Positions 46,132 to 58,845 of a stretch of DNA of 64,000 nucleotides are shown here, one piece after another. The stretch spans positions 496,001-560,000 of the forward strand of contig CP042279.1 of NCBI GenBank assembly GCA_007858575.1, written 5' to 3'. This DNA is from Streptomyces sp. WAC08241 (GTDB taxonomy: Bacteria > Actinomycetota > Actinomycetes > Streptomycetales > Streptomycetaceae). The notes below the pieces were generated by a model. That model worked only from the letters and a program-made list of their open reading frames with translations, made no database searches and was not told where the DNA came from. A program made the position numbers and the translations under genes. The stretch's first letter is position 1. Each line of letters begins with the position of its first letter.

Positions 46132-48578
46132 CCACCGCGCTGAGCACCCTGCGCACCCGTTGGGTCACATTCGCCGGCAGTTTCGTCGCCCTCTCCCTCG
46201 GCGTGGCGCTGATCGCCGTGATGGGCCTGGCCCTGGCGTCCTCGCTGGACGCGCCCGACCGGGGCCCGAGCGGTTCGCCGCCGCGCGGGTCGTCGTCAAG
46301 GGCCGGGACGCCCTGGAGGTGTCCACCCCGATCGGCGTTCGCGGCCAGGAGCTCGCGCAGCCGCGTGCCGTGCCCGCCGGCGTGGTCGCGAAGCTGCGGG
46401 ACCTCGGGACCGTCGTCGAGGACCGGTCGTTCGCCGTACGGGCCGAGGGCGGGCCCGCCGATCTGGTGGGCCACCCCTGGTCCACGGCGGCCTTCGCGCC
46501 GTACGCACTCGACGCGGGACGGGCGCCCCGGGCCGCGGACGAGGTCGTCGTCAGCGGCGACTGGGCCCGTCCGGGCACCCGGGTGCGGACCGGCGGCGGC
46601 ACGGTGCGGGTCGTCGGCACCGTGGCCGGGCTCGGCTTCGAGAACGCCGTGTTCCACACCGACGCCCGCGCCGCCGAACTGGCGCCGCGCAGCCTCCAGC
46701 TCGTGGTCGACGCCGACGCGGCGGCCGTGCGCGAGGCGGTGCGCGGCAGCGAGGGCGTCCAGGTCCTCACCGGGGACGCGCGCCGGTACGCCGACGCCGA
46801 CCCCGACCGGGACGCCGAGGCCCTCACCGCGATGAACGCCCTGTTCGGCACGGCCGGCGGCGTCGCCGGGTTCGTGTCGGTGTTCGTGGTGGCCTCGACC
46901 TTCGCGTTCGCGGTGGCCCGGCGGCGGCGCGAGTTCGGGCTGCTGCGCACCGCCGGGGCGACCCCGGGCCAGATCCGCCGCATGGTCGTCCACGAGGCGC
47001 TCGCGGTCGGCGTCCTCGCCTCGGCCGCCGGCTGCGTGCTCGGTTCCCGCGCGGCTCCCGAGCTCGTCGAGTGGGCGGTCGACGAGAACCTCGCGCCCCG
47101 CTGGTTCACCCTCGGCGACCACACCTGGCCCTACCACGTGGCGTTCTGGACGGGCCTGCTCGTGGCCCTGTGCGGCGTGCTCGCCGCGTCCTGGCGGGCC
47201 GGGCGCACCGGTCCCGCCGAGGCACTGCGCGAGGCGTCCGTCGACGCCCGGCCGATGACGCGGGGCCGCCTGCTGTGGGCGCGGTCCTGCTGGTCACCGC
47301 CGTGGTGACCCTGGCCCTGGCCCTGGCGACGGACCCGGGCGGCCTGCTGCGGCGCAAGACCTACGTGAGCCGGCCGATGCTGCTGATCACCGCGGTCGCT
47401 GCTCGCGCCGCTGCTGGTGCGGCCACTGGTCCGGCTGATCGCCTGGCTGCCGGCCCGGCTGCCGGGCGCCGGCGGGATGCTGGTGCGGGAGAACGCCGCC
47501 GCCGGGGTCCGCCGCACCGCCGCCGTCGCGGCCCCCGTGCTCGTCACGGTCGCCCTCGCGGGCTCGCTGCTCGGCGCCACCGCCACCCTCGACGGGGCGA
47601 AGGCCACCGAGGCGCGCGAGCGGACGGCCGCCGACTTCGTGGTCGCTCCCGGCGGGCGCCGCCGGCTTCGACGGGGCGACGCTGCGGCGGCTCCGGGCCG
47701 TGCCCGGTGCCGAGGTCTCGGCGAGCTCGTCGAGCGCCGTGTACGTCCTGGAGGAAGGGGTGGCGCTCGTCAGGTCTGGCGCCAGGGCCGCCGAGCCGGG
47801 ACCGCTCGCGGCGACGACCCGCCTCCCGCTCGTCGCGGGGAGGACGGACGACCTGGACGACGACTCGATCATCGTCAACGAGGAGTGGGAGAAGCACACC
47901 GTGGGCGAGCGGGTGGACGTGTGGCTCGGCGACGGCACGAGGAAGTCCCTGAGGATCGCCGCGGTCATGGCCGTCGGCACCGGCGACAACGGCGTCTACG
48001 TCACCCCGCGCAACGCCCCCGCGGCGCCCGTCGACTGGGTCGACGTGCGCCTCGCGCACGGGGCCGACGCGCACGCTGTGGCCGACGGCCTGCGCCGGGC
48101 GGTGCGGGCGTCGGACGGGGAGGTGCTCACCGGGGAGGCCTGGGTGCGGGCGACGCGTCCCGGGACCGACCGGACGACCCGGACGGGCTTCTTCCTGGTC
48201 CTCGGGATCGCCCTCCTCTACACCGGCGTCTCGCTGGCCAACACGATGGTCATGGCGACCTCCGACCGGGCCCGCGAGCTGGCCGCGCTGCGGCTGGCCG
48301 GTGCCACCCGGTGGCAGGTGCTGCGGCTGGTGGGTGCCGAGGCGCTGACGGTGGTCGTGGTCGGCGGACTGCTGGGAGCGCTGGTTGCCGGGCTCAATCT
48401 GGCGGGCATGTGGAGCGCGCTGGGCCTGCTCTCGGTGTGGACGCCGATCGAGGTCCCGTGGACGCCGCTCGGGGCGGCCCTGGGCGCCTGCGCGGTGCTC
48501 GCTGTGGTCTCGGCGGTCGTTCCGGCCGGCCTCGCCCTGAGCCGCGCGGCGGTGGAACTCGCGGGCACGCGGGAGTGA
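46125..48578 (+). CDS. FtsX-like permease of ABC exporter
   Basis: About 819 residues with two FtsX modules. The first has helix LSLGVALIAVMGLALAS, a large extracytoplasmic domain, then FVVASTFAFAVARRRREFGLLRTAGATPGQIRRMV. The second repeats the plan: ENAAAGVRRTAAVAAPVLVTV, extracytoplasmic domain, ELAALRLAGATRWQVLRLVGAEAL. GTG at 46125. Breaks at about 46262 and 47280 (one base) and about 47398 and 47660 (two bases in GC repeats). MacB-like mechanotransmission of a peptide, lipid or antibiotic is likely; the substrate is unknown. Confidence 0.9.
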
Positions 48579-48640
48579 CGCCGTGCTGGTGAACTCCTCG
48601 ATGAGCCGGGTCGTGGAACTCGCGGGCGCGCGGGAGTGAC
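48552..48640. repeat. 28-bp direct repeat duplicating the permease gene end
   Basis: The last 28 bases of the permease gene including its TGA (48552-48579) recur at 48613-48640 with one mismatch, 61 bp apart. Confidence 0.85.
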
Positions 48641-48737
48641 CCTCCGGCCCGGCCCGCCCCGGTCGTACACGTCGGTGACGACCGGGGCGATCCGCCGCGC
48701 GAAGGGCGGGACCGCCGGCGCCGGAGGCGTGAGCCCC

Positions 48738-50532
48738 TCAGCCGCCGTAGGCGCCGCTCGCCGTCAGGCGCAGCGCCGTGTCGATCAGCGGGACGTGGCT
48801 GAAGGCCTGCGGAAGTTGCCCACCTGGCGCTGGAGCTTCGGGTCCCACTCCTCGGCCAGGAGGCCCAGGTCGTTGCGGAGGGCGAGCAGCTTCTCGAAGA
48901 GGGTGCGGGCCTCGTCGACCCGGCCGATCATCGCCAGGTCGTCGGCCAGCCAGAAGGAACACGCCAGAACGCGCCCTCGTCGCCCTCCAGGCCGTCGACG
49001 CCGGCCTCCTCGCCGGCCGTGGGGTAGCGGAGCACGAAGCCGTCCTCCGTGGACAGCTCCCGCTGGATCGCCTCGATCGTGCCGATGACCCGCTTGTCGT
49101 CCGGCGGCAGGAACCCCATCTGCGGGATCAGCAGCAGCGAGGCGTCCAGCTCCCTGGAGCCGTACGACTGCGTGAAGGTGTTCCGCTCCTTGTCGTAGCC
49201 CTTCTCGCAGACGTCCCGGTGGATCTCGTCGCGCAGCTCCCGCCAGCGCTCCAGCGGGCCGTCGGCGTCCCCGGACTCGATGAGCTTGATCGTGCGGTCC
49301 ACGGCCACCCAGGCCATCACCTTGGAGTGCACGAAGTGCCGGCGCGGGCCGCGGACCTCCCAGATGCCCTCGTCGGGCTGGTCCCAGTTCTTCTCCAGGT
49401 ACTCGATCAGTTTGAGCTGGAGCAGGGAGGCGTAGTCGTTGCGGGACAGGCCCGTCATGTGCGCCAGGTGCAGGGCTCGGTGACCTCGCCGTACACGTCG
49501 AGCTGGAGCTGGTTGGCGGCGCCGTTGCCGACCCGGACCGGACCGGAGTTCTCGTAGCCCGGCAGCCAGTCGAGCTCGGCCTCGCCCAGCTCGCGCTCGC
49601 CCGCGATGCCGTACATGATCTGGAGGTTCTCCGGGTCGCCCGCGACGGCGCGAAGGAGCCAGTCCCGCCAGGCGCGGGCCTCCTCGCGGTAGCCGGTGCG
49701 CAGCATCGAGGAGAGGGTGATCGCCGCGTCCCGCAGCCAGGTGTAGCGGTAGTCCCAGTTCCGCACGCCGCCGATCTCCTCGGGCAGCGAGGTGGTCGGG
49801 GCGGCGACGATCCCGCCGGTCGGCGCGTACGTCAGCGCCTTCAGGGTGATCAGAGCGGACCACGGCCTCCCGGTAGGGGCCGTGGTACGTGCAGTGGTCG
49901 ACCCACTCGCGCCAGAAGTCGGCGGTCGCCTCCAGGGCCCCTCGGGGTCCGGCAGCGCCGGCTGGTCCTTGTGGGAGGGCTGCCAGGAGATCGTGAGGGC
50001 GACCCGCTCGCCGGGGCCGACGGTGAACTCGGAGTACGTGGTGAGGTCCTCGCCGTGGGTCTCGGCGGTGGTGTCCAGCCACACCGAGTCGGGCTCGGCG
50101 ACCGCGACCGTGCGGTCGCCCACCTTGTGCACCCAGGGCACGATCCGGCCGTAGCTGAACCGCATCCGCAGCGCGGAGCGCATCGGGACCCGGCCCGAGA
50201 CGCCCTCGACGATCCGGACGAGCTGCGGCGCGCCGTCGCGCGGGGCATGAAGTCGGTCACCCGGACCGTGCCGCGCGGGGTGTCCCACTCGGACTCCAGG
50301 ATGAGCGAGTCGCCCCGGTAGCGGCGCCGGTCGGCGGGGCCGGCTCGCCGTCCTCGGAAGCCCGCGGGGCCACCCGCCAGAACCCGTGCTCCTCCGTGCC
50401 CAGGAGTCCCGCGAAGATCGCGTGCGAGTCGAAGCGGGGCAGGCAGAGCCAGTCCACGCTGCCGTCCCGGCAGACCAGGGCAGCGGTCTGCATGTCTCCG
50501 ATGAGTGCGTAATCCTCGATGCGCCCGGCCAC
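48738..50532 (-). CDS. glycoside hydrolase family 15 (glucoamylase/trehalase type)
   Basis: About 599 residues. An N-terminal beta-sandwich starts [20 protein letters not shown] and [19 protein letters not shown]; the (alpha/alpha)6 barrel has [16 protein letters not shown] (acid region), [14 protein letters not shown] and [20 protein letters not shown] with the catalytic Glu. Mycobacterial relatives are trehalases; glucan or trehalose hydrolysis is likely here. GTG at 50532 fits GGAG spacing; another GTG lies 9 bp upstream. At least six breaks, near 50340, 50250, 49940, 49855, 49476 and 48960, make this one of the most damaged genes. Confidence 0.88.
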
Positions 50533-51036
50533 GTGCTTCACTCCAGTCGAACGGCCATGTCCGCCCCTCGGGGCGCTTGTTTCCAGATGCCCGGCCGCAT
50601 GTGCCGGCCGGGGTCCGAGTGTGTCAGCGATCGGGGGTCTGCGACAAGCCTCGGTCCGGGATGGGTCCCCGGGCGTTCGGCCCCGGGGGACAGGCGGTGG
50701 CGTCGTCGGCCGGCCGGCTCGGCGGGCCATGTCCGAGCAGGATACGTCGCGCCCCGCGCCACCCGTTGGTCACACCAGTAACGTCGTTGCTCCAATCGGG
50801 TGAACACCCCTTTCCCCGTCCGGGGCTGGTCGGACCCCGCTCGCTCGCCGTCCGTGAACGCCCGGCTGCCGCGTGTGGCCGGAAGCGGTCTCCCCGGGTC
50901 GCTGATACCCTGGTACCCCGTGGACCGGTGGGAAACGGCGACAGCCGAGGACCCCGCAACCGCAGCGACGGCACCCCCGATTCTTCCGGAGGGGCGGCCG
51001 GTACGCACCTCCAGAACGCGACCACGGGAGCCCCTC
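50533..51036. other. divergent intergenic region upstream of pyrG
   Basis: About 500 bp between the GH15 gene and pyrG. I see no supportable gene. GATACCCTGGTACCCCG near 50902 could be part of the pyrG promoter, but no matching -35 is evident. No repeat array was seen. Confidence 0.45.
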
Positions 51037-52690
<1,654 letters not shown>

Positions 52691-52772
52691 GGCGCAGGCG
52701 TTAACGTTGCCGGGGTGCGGGCCTGTTCGGGTCCCGCGCCCCGGTTTTCACGTGTCCACGGGAGGACGGCTG

Positions 52773-53395
52773 ATGGAGTTGCAGGACACCCCGCAGGAGT
52801 GGCGGGTCGTCGCGTCGGAGACCCCTTCCAGGGGAAGAAGACGAGCGTCCGCACGGACGACGTGGTCATGCCGGACGGCACGGTCGCGCGCCGCGACTAC
52901 CAGGTCCACCCCGGCTCGGTCGCCGTCCTGGCCCTGGACGAGGAGGACCGGGTGCTGCTGATCAAGCAGTACCGGCACCCGGTGCGGCAGAAGCTCTGGG
53001 AGATCCCGGCCGGGCTGCTCGACGTGCCCGGGGAGAACCCGCTGCACGCGGCCCGGCGCGAGCTGTACGAGGAGGCGCACGTCAAGGCCGGCGACTGGCG
53101 GGTCCTGACCGACGTCTACACCTCGCCGGGCGGCTGCGACGAGGCCGTGCGAATCTTCCTCGCGCGGGACCTCGCGGACGCGGAGGGGACCGCTTCGAGG
53201 TGGCCGAGGAGGAGGCCGACATGGAGACGGCGCGGGTGCCGCTCGCGGACCTCGTACGGGGGTCCTCGCGGGCGACCTGCACAACAACTGTCTGGTCGTG
53301 GGCGTCTCTCGCTGGCCGCCGCCCGCGCCGGCGACGGCCTGGACGCCCTCCGCCCGGCGGAGGCCCCGTGGCCGGCCCGCCCCTTCGAGGCGTAG
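52773..53395 (+). CDS. Nudix hydrolase, ADP-ribose pyrophosphatase type
   Basis: About 208 residues with the ADP-ribose pyrophosphatase form of the Nudix box, EIPAGLLDVPGE followed by AARRELYEEAHVKAG, and PGGCDEAVRIFLAR. It likely hydrolyses ADP-ribose or related nucleoside diphosphates to AMP and sugar phosphate. ATG at 52773 after GGGAGGAC (MELQDTPQEWRVV). Bases are missing near 52824, 53188 and 53265. It follows pyrG on the same strand with an 82-bp gap, an order I recall as typical in Streptomyces. Confidence 0.9.
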
Positions 53396-53613
53396 GCCCC
53401 GGCCGGACCGCCGCGTCCGTGCCGAATGCGGCGGGGTGTGGCGGGGTGCCGGGGCGGACACAGCTCCCGGTGTGACCATCTGTTGATCCGATCGGGGATG
53501 TGTCCGCCCTGCTCCGCCGGGTACCCGTCCCGCCCTGAACTACGCTCGGAAACGCCCGCGTGGAGCCCCTCCCGCGGGATCGGCTCGTGCGCAGGTGGAC
53601 GGGAGCGTGGCCC

Positions 53614-55609
53614 GTGACGGATCAGGCGGTGGCGGCAACCGGCAGCCGGCGGTTCTTCGGCCGCCAGCGCGAGTTGAAGGCCCTGCGCGCCGACATCGAA
53701 CGGACCGGGCTCGACACCCTCACCGGTCGCAAGGCGCCCCGCGCCCGGGTCCTGCTCGTGGCCGGCCGGCCCGGCTCCGGGCGCACCGCCCTCGCCGAGG
53801 AGCTGGCCGCCGAGGTCGCCGACCGCTACCCCGACGGGATCTTCCGCGCCCGGCTCACCGAGCCCGGCGGCGTGCCCGTGCCCACCGCCCGGGCCGCCCA
53901 GGAGCTGCTCGCCGCCCTCGGGGTCGCCGAACCCCCGGCGCCGCCGAGGACGAGCTGGCCGAACTGGTCCGCGGCGCCTTCGCCGGGCGCCGGGCGGTCC
54001 TGATCCTCGACGACGCCGTCGACGCCGAGCAGGCGGACCCGCTGATCCCCGACGAGCCCGAGACCCTGGTGATCGGGGTCGCCGGAGGACCGCTCACCGG
54101 CATCCCCGACGTGCGGCCCTGCACCCTCGGCGGCCTCGACCCCAAGTCGGCCATCGAGCTGCTCACCTCCTTCACCGGCTCCGTCCGCGTCACCGTCGAC
54201 CCGCAGGCCGCCGAGACCCTCGTCGAGGAGTGCGGGGACTGCCCGCCGCGGTCGTCTCGCCGGCGGCTGGCTCTCCACCCACCCCAAGTCCTCCGTCGCC
54301 GACCTCGCCAAGCGGCTGCGCGAGCCGAACGGCGACCCCTCACCCGGGCCTTCCTGCTCGCCCACGACGGCCTGCCCGCCACCGCCGCCCGGATACTGCG
54401 CTTCCTCGCGCTCGCCCCGCTCGGCCGGGCCGACGCCCACACCGCCTCCGCCCTGGCCGGCTGCTCGGTCTCGGCGGCCGCCACCACGCTCGCCGACTTC
54501 GAGGCCCTCGGCCTCGTCTCGGCCGGCGAGGACGGCCAGTACGAGGTGCGCGCCCACCTCGTCCCCCTCCTGCGCGCGCAACTGGAGGAGCGCGACCGGC
54601 CCGCCGAGGTGCAGCTCGCGCGGGCCCGGATGCTGGAGCGGACCGTGCGGCTCCTCCAGTCCTGCCGCGCGGTCACCGAACCCGAGGGCTCGCCCGCCCG
54701 CAGGAAGCTGGCCGGGCTGCCGCGCGCCCTGCGCTTCCCGAACGCCGCCGCCGGGGCGGCCTGGCTGGACTCCCGGCGGCCCGTCCTGCTCGCCTCCGCC
54801 CGCCTCGCCGTCGCCGACGGGGAGCTCGACACCCTGGCCCGCCGTCTGATCGCCTCCCTCGTCCGGGCGCTCGCCGCGCACCGGGCGCCGAGGCCGCCGC
54901 CCCCGAGCTGTACGGGCTGCACCGGCTCGTCCTGGACGTGGCCGAGCGCCGCGGACTGCACCGCGAGCGGGCGGCGGCCCTGCTCAACCTGGCCGACCTC
55001 GACGCCCGCACCGGCAGGACGAAGGAGGCTCTGCTGCGATATCGGTCGGCTTTGGAGGCCGGACGCGCAGCAAATGACCCGTACGCGACCGGTCGGGCAA
55101 TGGAATCCGTAGGTGGCTCCTATCAGGAGCTGGGGGACTGGCAGCGGGCCGGCGACTGGTACGGACGGGCTCTCGCCCAGCGCCTCGCCCGGGACGAGCG
55201 CGCCGACCAGGCCCGGCTGTACGCCCGCCTCGGCGCCGTACAGACCTACGCCGGGCGGTACGGAGAGGCCCTGCGGAACTGGCGGGCCGCCGCCGCCGGC
55301 TACCGCAGGCTCTCCGATCTCCCGGGCTACGCACGGGCGTTGAGCGAGGCGGCCCGGGTCCAGGAGTACGCCGGGCGGCCCGAGGAGTCCCTGCGGACCT
55401 GCGAGGAGGCCGTGGAGTGGGCCCGCCGGGCCCGGGACGTCCGGCTCCAGGCGGCGCTCCGGCTGCGCCTCGCCGACACCCTCGACCGGCTCGGCGACCC
55501 GGCGGCGGCCAAGCTGCACCGGGCCGGGGCGGAGAGACTGCTGAAACGGAACCTTACGCCTACGAAATCCGCAGTGGCTCCGGCGAAGATTAGTACTTTG
55601 AAAGGCTAG
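53614..55609 (+). CDS. NB-ARC/AAA-like P-loop protein with TPR repeats
   Basis: About 666 residues. N-terminal P-loop module: FFGRQRELKALRADIE, a Walker A-like AGRPGSGRTAL (the usual Lys is Arg), Walker B AVLILDDAVDAEQ, then a winged-helix-like region (TAARILRFLALAPLG). The C-terminal third is TPR repeats (RTKEALLRYRSALEAGRAAN, YQELGDWQRAGDWYGRAL, GRYGEALRNWRAAA). It resembles the ATPase-TPR part of AfsR/SARP regulators but has no SARP DNA-binding domain. GTG at 53614 after GGGAG. Breaks near 53942, 54243, 54340 and 54890. A regulatory or sensing role is inferred. Confidence 0.75.
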
Positions 55610-55741
55610 ACAGCGGGAACTCCTTCATTAGACTGGGTCTGCCGCGTTCGAACGTGGTCTGCCCCGGTGCGTCGCGATGCATCCGGGTATGTATCGCAGT
55701 GCGCCAGTTATCCCTCCCTGATTCAAGGACCGTGATCGACG

Positions 55742-56854
55742 ATGAAGGTCGGCATCCCCCGCGAGGTCAAGAACAACGAGTTCCGCGTGGCCATCACCCC
55801 CGCCGGTGTCCACGAGCTCGTCCGCCACGGCCACCAGGTCTTCGTCGAGCAGAACGCCGGTGTCGGCTCCTCGATCACGGACGCGGAGTACGTCGCCGCC
55901 GGCGCCGGGATCCTCCCCACCGCCGACGAGGTCTGGGCCACCGCCGACCTGCTGCTCAAGGTCAAGGAGCCCATCGCGGAGGAGTACCACCGCCTCCGCA
56001 AGGACCAGACCCTCTTCACCTACCTGCACCTCGCCGCCTCCCGCGAGTGCACCGACGCGCTGCTCGCCTCCGGCACCACCGCCATCGCGTACGAGACCGT
56101 CGAGACCGCGAACCGCGCGCTCCCGCTGCTCGCCCCGATGTCCGAGGTCGCGGGCCGCCTGGCCCCGCAGGTCGGCGCCTACCACCTGATGCGCTCGGCC
56201 GGCGGCCGCGGCGTCCTGCCCGGCGGCGTCCCCGGCACCCACGCCGGCAGGGCCGTCGTCATCGGCGGCGGCGTCTCCGGCTGAACGCCACCCAGATCGC
56301 CGTCGGCATGGGCTTCCACGTGACCCTGCTCGACAAGGACATCAACAAGCTCCGCGAGGCCGACAAGGTCTTCGGCACCAAGGTGCAGACGATCGTCTCC
56401 AACGCCTACGAGCTGGAGAAGGCCGTCGTCGAGGCCGACCTCGTCATCGGCGCCGTCCTCATCCCGGGCGCCAAGGCCCCGAAGCTGGTCACCAACGAGC
56501 TCGTCGCCAAGATGAAGCCCGGAAGTGTCCTTGTCGACATCGCGATCGACCAGGGCGGCTGCTTCGAGGACTCGCACCCGACCACCCACGCCGAGCCGAC
56601 CTTCCAGGTCCACGACTCGGTCTTCACTGCGTCGCCAACATGCCGGGCGCGGTCCCGAACACCTCCACCTACGCCTCACCAACGCCACGCTGCCCTACAT
56701 CGTGTCGCTGGCGAACAACGGCTGGGCCGAGGCGATCCGCCGCGACGCCGCCCTCGCCCTGGGCCTCAACACCCATGACGGCAAGGTGGTGTACAAGGAG
56801 GTCGCCGAGGCGCACGGCCTCGACCACGTCGAGCTGAGCAGCCTCCTGGGCTGA
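55742..56854 (+). CDS. ald: alanine dehydrogenase
   Basis: NAD-dependent L-alanine dehydrogenase, interconverting alanine and pyruvate plus ammonia. The start MKVGIPREVKNNEFRVAITP is diagnostic, KVKEP and YLHLAA give the pyruvate site, and VVIGGGVSG is the Rossmann loop. Losses near 56282 (the TGG codon in SGWNATQ lost a G, creating an apparent TGA), 56629 and 56680 break the C-terminal half; repaired, it is about 371 residues. ATG at 55742. It is followed by a strong hairpin, so it is monocistronic. Confidence 0.95.
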
Positions 56855-56897
56855 CCCCCGCGGCGCCGCGTCAACGCGCGCCGTCAATGCCGCGCAC

Positions 56898-56930
56898 CCG
56901 GCCGGACCTTGTTCGACAAGGTCCGGCCGG
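56898..56930 (+). terminator. terminator after ald
   Basis: CCGGCCGGACCTTGT and ACAAGGTCCGGCCGG form a perfect 15-bp stem around TCG, 44 bp past the ald stop. Confidence 0.9.
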
Positions 56931-57194
56931 ACGTGTCTCCGGCCACGCCGAAACGTTCGGGCAACTCGCGGCGAACGTAACTCTTTAACCGTTTCGCGCA
57001 CCCCGGAAACGTGCGGATGCGTGCCCGCGCGCCCTTGACAGAGGCCTGTTCGGTTACCGACACATCGGGCCGGGTCCGGCGGATTGTGTTGCTGCGGACC
57101 GGTGACACGCCATAGAGTCGCCAACCGTCGGCATGGTGCCACGCTGACCTATCGATAAATGTTCCTGGTCACACCCAAGGAGGTAAGACGACTT
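56931..57194 (+). promoter_or_regulatory. parA upstream region
   Basis: TTGACA at 57035-57040 is a consensus -35, but a matching -10 is weak (GACACAT about 18 bp on). AAGGAGGT at about 57177-57184 is the parA ribosome site. I saw no parS-like palindrome. Confidence 0.4.
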
Positions 57195-58326
57195 GTGAAT
57201 GAGTCGACATTTACTCCCGGGAGTGGTGCGCCGGGAGCTCCGATCGGCTCCGTCGCGGTGCGGACCTTCGCGACGCACCAGCCCGTGACGACAGCCCACA
57301 CGATGAAGACGATGGACGGCCTACACGTGAACGCCACGGCCGGCAACGAGATGGGCCGAGAGTCCACCCACTTCGCCGCCTACGACGAGGTGCCCGAGGG
57401 CACTTCTACGACCCCGACGCCGAGTACGAGCCCGATCCGGAGTACGCGGCCACCCTCGCGCCCGACGCTGCCCGCCAGCGCCGCGAGCGGATCGGCCCGA
57501 CCGGACGGCCCCTGCCGTACTTCCCGATCCCGGGTCCGCTGACCGACCACGGACCCGCGAAGATCATCGCGATGTGCAACCAGAAGGGCGGCGTCGGCAA
57601 GACCACGTCGACCATCAACCTGGGAGCCGCGCTCGCCGAGTACGGACGGCGGGTCCTGCTCGTCGACTTCGACCCGCAGGGAGCCCTGTCGGTCGGCCTC
57701 GGCGTGAACCCGATGGAGCTCGACCTCACCGTCTACAACCTGCTCATGGAGCGGGCATGTCGGCGGACGAGGTCCTCCTCAAGACCGCCGTGCCCAACAT
57801 GGACCTGCTGCCGAGCAACATCGACCTGTCGGCCGCCGAAGTCCAGCTCGTCAGCGAGGTCGCGCGCGAGTCCACGCTCCAGCGCGCCCTGAAGCCGCTG
57901 ATGAACGACTACGACTACATCGTGATCGACTGTCAGCCCTCGCTCGGCCTGCTGACCGTGAACGCCCTGACGGCCGCTCACAAGGTCATCGTGCCGCTGG
58001 AGTGCGAGTTCTTCGCGCTGCGCGGCGTCGCGCTGCTGACCGAGACCATCGAGAAGGTCCAGGAGCGGCTCAACCCCGAGCTGGAGCTCGACGGCATCCT
58101 CGCCACGATGTACGACTCCCGGACCGTGCACAGCCGCGAGGTGCTCGCGCGCGTCGTGGAGGCCTTCGACGACCACGTGTACCACACGGTCATCGGGCGG
58201 ACCGTGCGCTTCCCGGAGACCACGGTCGCCGGCGAGCCCATCACCACGTACGCCTCCAACTCCGTGGGCGCCGCCGCCTACCGCCAGCTCGCCAGGGAGG
58301 TGCTCGCCCGGTGTCACGCCGAGTGA
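57195..58326 (+). CDS. ParA/Soj-family partition ATPase
   Basis: Deviant Walker [13 protein letters not shown] at about residue 133, [17 protein letters not shown], the Walker B-like [18 protein letters not shown] and the ParA-typical [15 protein letters not shown]. An N-terminal extension of about 125 residues ([16 protein letters not shown], then an acidic Tyr/Glu/Asp region) precedes the ATPase. GTG at 57195 is 10 bp after AAGGAGGT. Frames break near 57402 and 57757. No parB is adjacent; it heads an operon with scpA and scpB, so it probably works with chromosome organisation rather than the classical ParB-parS system. About 378 residues. Confidence 0.88.
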
Positions 58327-58801
58327 GCCTGCCCGGCGCCGACGAACTCTTCCGTACGACCGGGGGACGGCGCTGCAGGCGTCCTCACCCCGCCGGCCGT
58401 CCCGGCACCGGCGGGCGAGAGCGACCCGGCGGCCGAGGGCTCCGCGGAGCACGCGGCGGCGGACTCCGAGGCCGCGGAGCCGCGCGCCCGGACGTCCCCG
58501 AGGCCGAGAAGGCGGCTCGGCCGCCGCCCCCGCCCAGGCCGCTGCGCCCCGGCGGCGCGGCGGAGGCCGCACCGCGAGCCGGCGGCCCAGCGGCCGCGAG
58601 CGCCACGACGAGAAGATCACGGTCTACGTCTCCGCCGAGGAGCTGATGGACCTGGAGCACGCCCGGCTCGTGCTGCGCGGCGAGCACGGCCTCGCCGTCG
58701 ACCGGGGCCGGATCGTCCGGGAGGCCGTCGCGGTCGTCCTGGCGGACCTGGAGTCCCGCGGCGACGCGAGCATCCTCGTCCGCCGTCTGCGCGGCCGCTG
58801 A
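58323..58801 (+). CDS. hypothetical protein with ribbon-helix-helix-like C-terminus
   Basis: About 159 residues. The GTG at 58323 overlaps the parA stop ([15 protein letters not shown]). The middle is a disordered Ala/Arg/Pro/Glu-rich linker with at least two frame breaks (near 58369 and in 58450-58600), so its exact sequence is uncertain. The C-terminal about 65 residues are well defined: RHDEKITVYVSAEELMDLEH, then ARLVLRGEHGLAVDRGRIVREAV, which has the strand-helix-helix pattern of RHH DNA-binding proteins. Position between parA and scpA suggests a DNA-binding partner of the ParA; that is inference. Confidence 0.6.
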
Positions 58802-58845
58802 CGGTAGCCTGCGGGCTGCCGCGCCCTCCGCTCCCCTGGACCTCC

